Origin: VFJQ01 sp044226525
GTDB taxonomy: Bacteria; Verrucomicrobiota; Verrucomicrobiia; Chthoniobacterales; Chthoniobacteraceae
DNA length: 64,000 nucleotides
Direction: 5' to 3'
NCBI GenBank assembly: GCA_044226525.1
Contig: JBGAGV010000012.1
Coordinates: forward strand, 62,001 to 126,000
Below are positions 58,907-64,000 of this stretch, in pieces (within the stretch, counting starts at the first letter, position 1; every line of letters begins with the position of its first letter). Below the pieces are notes generated by a model that was given only the letters and a program-made list of their open reading frames with translations, was not told the DNA's origin and ran no database searches. Made by a program: the position numbers and the translations under genes.

Positions 58907-59613
58907 AGCCTTTCTCCCGCACGCTAAAACCGCTTCGACCGGAGCGGCTGCCCTATGGCGCTTTCTCGATCCACAGCGGTGGAGAAGTCGTCGCCTCCAC
59001 GCTCTCGAGCGAATTTCCCATCGCCACCGTCCTGCAAGTCGGCCGGGCAGTGCTCAGCGCGTTTCGCCGCGCGCAGGATGCCCACCTCCCGCTGAACGAA
59101 CTCATCATTCACTACAGCGGACTCACCATTACCGCGCGCGAACTCAAGGGCGGTGCACTCGTCTTTTTCAACCCTGCGACTCTCAACCTCGCGCAAACCT
59201 TTACTCCACCATCCATGCACTACAAGAGCATCGAAGATTTCATCCTGTCGCTCGAGAATTACATCGAGTGCTGGAAGCAGTTCAACCACTACGTCAACCT
59301 CGCGCGCGACCGCAAATTCAGCCGCGACGATGAGAACCAGTTCCTCGAAGTGAAGAGCGTGATTGCGCAAGGGCTCGAAGCCATCGCTGCCTCGACCGAC
59401 GGCAAAGGCGGCCCGAGCAAACAGGAAGTGACGCAGCTCTTCTCCAACGCACCGTCTCTCCGTTTCCTCAGCGACATGCCCGACGCCGTGCAGCAGGTCG
59501 AAACGCAGTGGCACAAAATCTACCTGGCCCTCCAAGGCCTGCTCGGCCAGCTCAAGGTGCAGCAGAGCAAGACGGAGAAGGGCACGGGCTGGAGCCTGTT
59601 CGGAAAGAAGTAG
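58894..59613 (+). CDS. Roadblock-like protein with helical C-terminus
   Basis: 239-residue protein whose start overlaps the end of the response regulator by 13 bases. The N-terminal 100 residues fit a roadblock fold: 'GAFSIHSGGEVVASTLSSEF', 'VLQVGRAVLSAFRRAQDAHL', 'ELIIHYSGLTITARELKGGALVFF'. The rest is helical ('SIEDFILSLENYIECWKQF', 'AVQQVETQWHKIYLALQGLLGQL') and could form a coiled coil. It ends GWSLFGKK. The tight overlap shows co-translation with the regulator. The roadblock call is by pattern only. Confidence 0.68.
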   Translation: MGVLKPFSRTLKPLRPERLPYGAFSIHSGGEVVASTLSSEFPIATVLQVGRAVLSAFRRAQDAHLPLNELIIHYSGLTITARELKGGALVFFNPATLNLAQTFTPPSMHYKSIEDFILSLENYIECWKQFNHYVNLARDRKFSRDDENQFLEVKSVIAQGLEAIAASTDGKGGPSKQEVTQLFSNAPSLRFLSDMPDAVQQVETQWHKIYLALQGLLGQLKVQQSKTEKGTGWSLFGKK

Positions 59614-59682
59614 GCCTTCGTTACTCAACCGCCCATTTTTCCGGGCCCGACAGAAAATCTTCTCGGCCCTGACGCTTCGACC

Positions 59683-59708
59683 CGTGCACGCGTATTGCGC
59701 CGTGCACG
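59683..59708. terminator. Hairpin between convergent genes
   Basis: CGTGCACG occurs twice (59683-59690, 59701-59708), separated by 10 bases. Being self-complementary, the two copies pair to an 8-bp stem. It lies in the 212-base gap between the roadblock-like gene and DUF1080. A bidirectional terminator is plausible; no T-run is present. Confidence 0.4.
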
Positions 59709-59825
59709 TCGGGACTCACAGCCGCGGGCAACGTCATGTCGCCCCCATTCATAGCCCATGAACGACGGGCGCATGGCCTGCCGTTCACGAGCAAAAGGAT
59801 GGATTTCGCGCTGTAGCGACTCGGC

Positions 59826-60551
59826 TTACTCCGCAGTTTTGATGACGATATCCTTGAACTGCACCGTCATCCCGGTCGGGCCTTTGTGAAGCTGAAAGGC
59901 GAGGAGGCCTTTCTTCGCGCCTACCGTCGTCTCGTCCGTCACATCGACGGTTTGTTTGCCGTTGATGAAGTGCTGCAGATGGCCGCCTTTCGCGACGATC
60001 TTATATTCGTTCCAGTCGGCGGGCTTGATGCCGGCCTGGATTTCATCGGGATCGCCCGTGCTGCCAGTCACTTCGATTTTGAAATCCTTCGACTTCGGAT
60101 CGGCCGAGTTTTTCTCGGCGGACTTCACGACGACTTTCTGTCCACGCAGGGCGAGGATGCCGCGGCCCTTTTCCTCGTAGAGAATGCCGCTGTATTTCTT
60201 CGTCGTCTCAAAATCGGCCTGGTAGCCGCTCACTACCGAATACTCCGGCTTCACGATCTTGCTGCGATACTGGATGCCCGAGTTGCCGAACTTCTCCGAC
60301 CCGCCATCGACGTCGGTGATCTTGTATTTGAGCGTGAGTTCGAAATCGGCCACTTCGCCGGACCAGATGAGGAAGGTGTTCTCTTTCACCATGTGGTCGT
60401 TGGTGGTTTTCCCAGTGATGGCGCCATCCTGCACGCTCCAGAATTCCATCTGGCCGGACCAGCCGGTGAGGTCTTTGCCATTGAAGGGCTTGATTTCACC
60501 GGCAAACGCAGCGGCGGTGGTGAGGACGAGAAGGGCGGGCAGGAGTTTCAT
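59826..60551 (-). CDS. Secreted DUF1080 (3-keto-disaccharide hydrolase-type) protein
   Basis: 241-residue single-domain protein with signal peptide (MKLLPALLVLTTAAAFAGE). The DUF1080 pattern is complete: 'IKPFNGKDLTGWSG', 'FWSVQDGAITGKTT', 'TFLIWSGEVADFELTLKYKI', 'SGIQYRSKIV', 'DWNEYKIVAKGGHLQHFINGK' and 'GLLAFQLHKGP'. The fold is a concanavalin-like jelly roll. Members are frequent in Verrucomicrobiota and some are 3-keto-glycoside hydrolases or glycan binders in the periplasm. Confidence 0.92.
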   Translation of the reverse strand: MKLLPALLVLTTAAAFAGEIKPFNGKDLTGWSGQMEFWSVQDGAITGKTTNDHMVKENTFLIWSGEVADFELTLKYKITDVDGGSEKFGNSGIQYRSKIVKPEYSVVSGYQADFETTKKYSGILYEEKGRGILALRGQKVVVKSAEKNSADPKSKDFKIEVTGSTGDPDEIQAGIKPADWNEYKIVAKGGHLQHFINGKQTVDVTDETTVGAKKGLLAFQLHKGPTGMTVQFKDIVIKTAE

Positions 60552-60665
60552 GAGATGAGAAGTGAGGGAGCGCTCGGTAATCGTGCGAGCAGCGCGAGTC
60601 TTAGAGGAGAAACCCGCGCCAGCGCAAGCAATGCAAAAAGGTGGTTCGCGTGAGAAGCGGCGAGC

Positions 60666-61184
60666 CTACTTTTTCTTCTGCTGCTTGATCTGGTCGAGCG
60701 GCCTGGCCGGCGGCGCTTTGCCGAAGTGTTCCTTGATGCTGGCCGGCTCGTAGGTTTCGGCGACGAGCTTGTCCCCTTGCCACACTTGCACGCCGTGGCC
60801 GACGATCTTGTTGCCGATATCTTCCGATTTGCCTTTTGACCCCACGCGCGCCTCCTCCGAAGACGCGTTGACTTCTGGCGTGTCCCGCTTGTCCGTCCCG
60901 CTCGGCCCGAGGGATGATTTCATCTCACCCTGCTCGATGGTCACGAAATCCTTGCTCTTGATATCGCGCCCGAGCACCGCCCATTTCACCACCACGTCCG
61001 CCGCCTGTTGCGAGGAATTGGTGAGATAAATGGTCAGCGTCCGCGCCTGGACCGTCTTATAGGACTTCGTGGTGTTTTTGTTCGACTGCTCGACCCGTAG
61101 CCGAATGGGGCTGACCTGCGCATGCGCAGTAGAAAAGAGGGACGCAGCGGCAACGAAAAGGAGGGTGAGACGAGTCAGGTTCAT
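60666..61184 (-). CDS. Secreted hypothetical protein
   Basis: 172-residue protein I cannot assign. Signal peptide MNLTRLTLLFVAAASLFSTAHA. The mature part is a beta-rich domain: 'RTLTIYLTNSSQQAADVVVKWAVLG' and 'GHGVQVWQGDKLVAETYEP', ending in a Lys/Gln-rich tail (KQQKKK). The pattern recalls small immunoglobulin-like domains. It follows DUF1080 transcriptionally upstream with 114 bases between, so it may be separate. Divergent from the methyltransferase. Confidence 0.65.
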   Translation of the reverse strand: MNLTRLTLLFVAAASLFSTAHAQVSPIRLRVEQSNKNTTKSYKTVQARTLTIYLTNSSQQAADVVVKWAVLGRDIKSKDFVTIEQGEMKSSLGPSGTDKRDTPEVNASSEEARVGSKGKSEDIGNKIVGHGVQVWQGDKLVAETYEPASIKEHFGKAPPARPLDQIKQQKKK

Positions 61185-61326
61185 GGGGTCGTGGGGTCTA
61201 AAAATTACCGAGACGACACCCCGAAAGGCAAGCGGGTTCGCCACTCACATCCCTCCCATCCCAAAGCCCCCGCATCCTTGTGCGCGTTTGCGTTGCAGCA
61301 CTCCCCCACCAGCAGTTCAGTCGCAC

Positions 61327-62226
61327 ATGTCCCAACCTTCACCTCCACCACGCGATTGGGCGTCGCCGCATCACCGCGCCTCAATCCAGGACGTGTCGGA
61401 CACCGCGCTCTGGGTCGCCACTTATCGTGCGATCGAGACCGAACGCGAGGATGCCCTATTCCGTGATCCGCTTGCCGCCCGGCTTGTCGGTGAGCGCGGG
61501 CGACGCATCGCCGAACACATGAACGAAGGCCGCGCCGTGCAGTGGGCCGTCGTGATTCGCACCTGCATAATCGACGACTTCATCACCACCGCCATCGCGG
61601 ATGGGGTGGACACGATCGTGAACCTCGGCGCCGGGCTCGACACACGTCCCTACCGCATGGACCTGCCACCTTCGCTGCGCTGGATCGAAGTCGATTACCC
61701 GCATCTCATCGATTTCAAGAACACGCGCCTCGCGGGCGAAAATCCGCGCTGCAAACTGGAGCGCATCGGCCTCGACCTCGCCGACCTGCCCGCCCGGCGG
61801 GATCTGTTCAAACGCCTCAACGAAACCGCCCAGAGAGCGCTCATTCTCACCGAAGGCGTTACTCCCTACCTCAGCAACGAAGAGGCCGGGGCACTCGCCG
61901 ATGACTTGCGGCAAAACGCCCGCTTCGAGCGCTGGGTCATCGATTACATGTCCACACAGATGGCGCGTAAATTCCGGCAGCGTCAAACTGCGCGCCGTCT
62001 CAAGAACGCGCCGCTCAAATTCAGTCCGCCGGACTGGAAAGAGTTCTTTGCCAGCTATGGCTGGACGGTGAAAGACATCCGCTACTACGGCGACGAAGGC
62101 CGCCGCCTGAATCGGCCCTATTGCATGCCGTGGTGGATGAAACTGATGCTGATTTTCTCGTCTCGCGAAGGCCGGGAAAAACTGCGAACCGCGGCAGGTT
62201 TCGCCGTGCTCGGCCCACGCGAGTGA
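61327..62226 (+). CDS. PPM-type SAM-dependent methyltransferase
   Basis: 299-residue protein of the leucine carboxyl methyltransferase (PF04072) fold. Visible motifs: 'VSDTALWVATYRAIETER', 'DALFRDPLAARLVGERG' (family start), 'VDTIVNLGAGLDTRPYRM' (SAM-binding G-x-G-x-D-x-R), 'WIEVDYPHLIDFKNTRL' and 'ALILTEGVTPYLS'. Bacterial members methylate carboxyl or hydroxyl groups of small molecules, often in natural-product pathways, but isolated genes like this are common. ATG 61327 is chosen at the domain start. Substrate unknown. Confidence 0.87.
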   Translation: MSQPSPPPRDWASPHHRASIQDVSDTALWVATYRAIETEREDALFRDPLAARLVGERGRRIAEHMNEGRAVQWAVVIRTCIIDDFITTAIADGVDTIVNLGAGLDTRPYRMDLPPSLRWIEVDYPHLIDFKNTRLAGENPRCKLERIGLDLADLPARRDLFKRLNETAQRALILTEGVTPYLSNEEAGALADDLRQNARFERWVIDYMSTQMARKFRQRQTARRLKNAPLKFSPPDWKEFFASYGWTVKDIRYYGDEGRRLNRPYCMPWWMKLMLIFSSREGREKLRTAAGFAVLGPRE

Positions 62227-62242
62227 GAATGCGCGGGAGCGC

Positions 62243-63103
62243 TTACTTCTTCTTTTTCTTCCCGAAGAACTTCTGCATGTTCGCCAGACCTTTGACGGCG
62301 ATGTCGTCACGCTTCGGTTCGATTTTGCGCCAGATCGCGGCCGCGCGCGCGATGACTTTCACATCGGTCGTGAAGCTCTCGATGACCACATCGCCCTGGT
62401 AATTGATCGCCTTCAGCGCCTTCACGATCGGCTTCCAGTCGATATGATCTCCGCCCGGCGTGCCGCGGTCGCTCCCGCAGGCGTGGAAATGGCCGAGGTG
62501 CTTGCCAGCCTTCAGAATGGCGGCAGCCTGGTTCTTCTCCTCGATGTTCATGTGGAACGTATCGAGGTGCAGCGTCACCGCTTTGCTGCCGATGGCTTTG
62601 ACGAGCTTGAGCCCTTGATCGCAGGTGTTGAGGAAATCGGTCTCGAACCGGTTCAGCGGTTCGATGCAGAGCGTCACGCCCTTCTTCTCGGCATAGGCCG
62701 CGATCGGCTTGAGGTTCTTCACCACGAGGTCGAACTGCTGCTTTTTCTCGGCATCGTCGTGCGGCCCGATCAGCCCCACCACCGAGTAAATCGGCCCGAT
62801 GATGCGCGGACACCCCAGCGCAGCGGCCTGGTCGATCAGACCCATCACATAAGTCGTCGCCGTTTTCTGGTCCGCGGCACTTCCCCGGAAATCCCGGCCC
62901 GGTCCCATGCAGGCGCAGATGCTGCCAATGGCGATGCCGGCTTTCACCGCTGCCGCCTTCACCTTCGCGGGATCGATGTGCTCGAGCGCCTCGACCGGGA
63001 TCTCGACGGTTTCAAATCCCCACTTCTTAAGCTTCGCAAAGAGCGAGACGCTCTCGTTGGTGAAAGGGCTGGCGTAGAGAAAGGTATTAAGGCCGAAGCG
63101 CAT
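62243..63103 (-). CDS. Sugar phosphate isomerase/epimerase, D-psicose/tagatose epimerase type
   Basis: 286-residue xylose-isomerase-like TIM barrel. It begins 'MRFGLNTFLYASPFTNES'. The metal site is formed by Glu in 'LCIEPLNRFETDF', Asp in 'LHLDTFHMNIEE', His in 'FHACGSDRGTPGGDHIDW' and Glu in 'VIESFT', the DTEase/hydroxypyruvate-isomerase-like set. The C-terminal tail is Lys-rich (KKKKK). Common in Verrucomicrobiota sugar catabolism. It converges with the methyltransferase 16 bases away. Confidence 0.9.
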   Translation of the reverse strand: MRFGLNTFLYASPFTNESVSLFAKLKKWGFETVEIPVEALEHIDPAKVKAAAVKAGIAIGSICACMGPGRDFRGSAADQKTATTYVMGLIDQAAALGCPRIIGPIYSVVGLIGPHDDAEKKQQFDLVVKNLKPIAAYAEKKGVTLCIEPLNRFETDFLNTCDQGLKLVKAIGSKAVTLHLDTFHMNIEEKNQAAAILKAGKHLGHFHACGSDRGTPGGDHIDWKPIVKALKAINYQGDVVIESFTTDVKVIARAAAIWRKIEPKRDDIAVKGLANMQKFFGKKKKK

Positions 63104-63338
63104 GGTGATTGGAATTTTTGAGGGTGTGAAGGACCGCGCTTTTGCACCGCGGCCCGCCGGGGCGTCAAGTGCCGTCGAGGTTTTTCGAGCATCGCGATCC
63201 CCTCATTTCTGCCTTGCTCCTACTCCTGTTTGCGATTTTCCCGCCCTGAAAAACCCCAACCGACCACCCGATTTGTCACAACAAACCCCTCGACACTCCC
63301 TCGCAAACCGGGCACTAAAACACACACCCCACCGTGTC

Positions 63339-64000
63339 GTGACCGCCCGCGATTTGTCCACAGCCCCGATCGAGCCCTTGGAAAGCCGGATCGCCCCCTC
63401 CGTCATCATCGCTGCCGGCGGTCGCTCCGCTCACTACACAGACGTGGACGGCGACATCGTCACGATCACGGTGAGCAAAGGGAAGCTCTCCTCCAGCGAT
63501 TTCCTGACGATGAGCAACAGCTCGAGCGTGCCCAACGGCGAGCAACTGTTGATGATCAATTTTGCGGACGACCGCGGTGAGTTCAATCATGCAAACCTCA
63601 CGATCACGGCCAAGCCCGGTCGTTACGGCGGCGATGGTCACGCCGACATTGGCTCCATCGACGCGGGCGACGGACGCACGGATCTCGGCAAGGTGTCGAT
63701 CGACGGCGACCTCGGAGGTATCATCGCGGGCGATGCGAATATCAGCGCAAAATCGCCGGGCGTGAAGCTGCTCATCGCGGAAGCCTTCACCGGCTACAGT
63801 GGCTCAGTGGCTGGTGGCATCGCAAAGATTAAACTGGCCGGGGACAAAACCTCGGGCAGTTCGACCGGTGGCAGCAACATCACCACCGGTTCGAATATCC
63901 AAGTCGGCTCCTCCTCGCCGGGCAGTTCAGGCTCCGTGGTCACCACCGGGATGGGCACGGCCACTCTGGGCGCGGGCACCTTCGTTGGCGGCACCACCGG
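63339..64000 (+). CDS. Start of a large secreted protein with 'LESRIAP' motif (partial)
   Basis: Open to the right edge for at least 220 codons, so the 3' end is missing. The N-terminus has 'APIEPLESRIAPS' (residues 9-21), the motif (also seen as LEPR/LExR) that begins many large secreted proteins of Verrucomicrobiota and Planctomycetota. Next come 'HYTDVDGDIVTITVSKG', 'GHADIGSIDAGDGRTDLG' and 'VSIDGDLGGIIAGDANIS', beta-solenoid-like repeats, then a Ser/Gly/Thr-rich tract. GTG 63339 is used; a TTG at 63273 in frame is an alternative that adds 22 residues. Function is likely surface or extracellular. Confidence 0.75.
   Translation, partial: MTARDLSTAPIEPLESRIAPSVIIAAGGRSAHYTDVDGDIVTITVSKGKLSSSDFLTMSNSSSVPNGEQLLMINFADDRGEFNHANLTITAKPGRYGGDGHADIGSIDAGDGRTDLGKVSIDGDLGGIIAGDANISAKSPGVKLLIAEAFTGYSGSVAGGIAKIKLAGDKTSGSSTGGSNITTGSNIQVGSSSPGSSGSVVTTGMGTATLGAGTFVGGTT

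Overview
The window is high-GC, densely coding bacterial DNA that most resembles a Verrucomicrobiota chromosome, perhaps Chthoniobacter/Spartobacteria-like. This rests on gene content, not a database search: two secreted sulfatases, a DUF1080 protein, a xylose-isomerase-like epimerase, a very large FG-GAP/DUF11 protein, a partial secreted protein with an N-terminal 'LESRIAP' motif, GlgE, and scarce Shine-Dalgarno sequences. I see no transposase, integrase, phage gene, CRISPR array or rRNA.

1-22.4 kb is a cell-surface polysaccharide locus. The first part has five GT4-like glycosyltransferases, two tandem GT2 paralogues, a hexapeptide acyltransferase and a WavE-like protein on alternating strands. 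From 22368 down to 9872 one minus-strand operon, mostly with 4-base stop/start overlaps, carries: membrane glycosyltransferase, polyprenyl-phosphate-type GT2, GMC oxidoreductase (broken), NAD-dependent epimerase (frameshifted), Wzy-like membrane protein, GDPD-like phosphodiesterase, cupin, HAD phosphatase, two nucleotidyltransferases, and a Wzm/Wzt-type ABC exporter. The genes fit activation of sugars or small alcohols, chain assembly and export.

22.4-32 kb is metabolic: a bile-acid-type symporter / kinase / HpaI-like aldolase operon behind a 324-base leader with dyad symmetries, two small secreted proteins, MtnA, a phosphodiester-glycosidase-like protein, a HupE-like membrane protein and GlgE. 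32.2-37.4 kb is one 1753-residue secreted protein ending in octapeptide repeats.

37.5-53.2 kb has a sugar-kinase-like phosphotransferase, a TPR protein, two sulfatases, an MFS transporter, a five-gene operon (FabG-like reductase, two related helical-repeat membrane proteins, fused CoA-transferase, thiolase) and a glucose/sorbosone-dehydrogenase-like propeller protein. A tRNA-His lies at 53.8 kb.

54.1-59.6 kb is the best candidate for an incompletely described system: an MglA-type GTPase with a roadblock protein, a large roadblock protein with a duplicated N-terminal module, and, divergently, a response regulator (receiver + DUF4388/PATAN + roadblock-like C-terminus) overlapping another roadblock-like gene. 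A perfect 9-bp inverted repeat lies between the two arms. The window ends with DUF1080, methyltransferase and sugar-isomerase genes and the start of a large secreted protein cut by the right edge.
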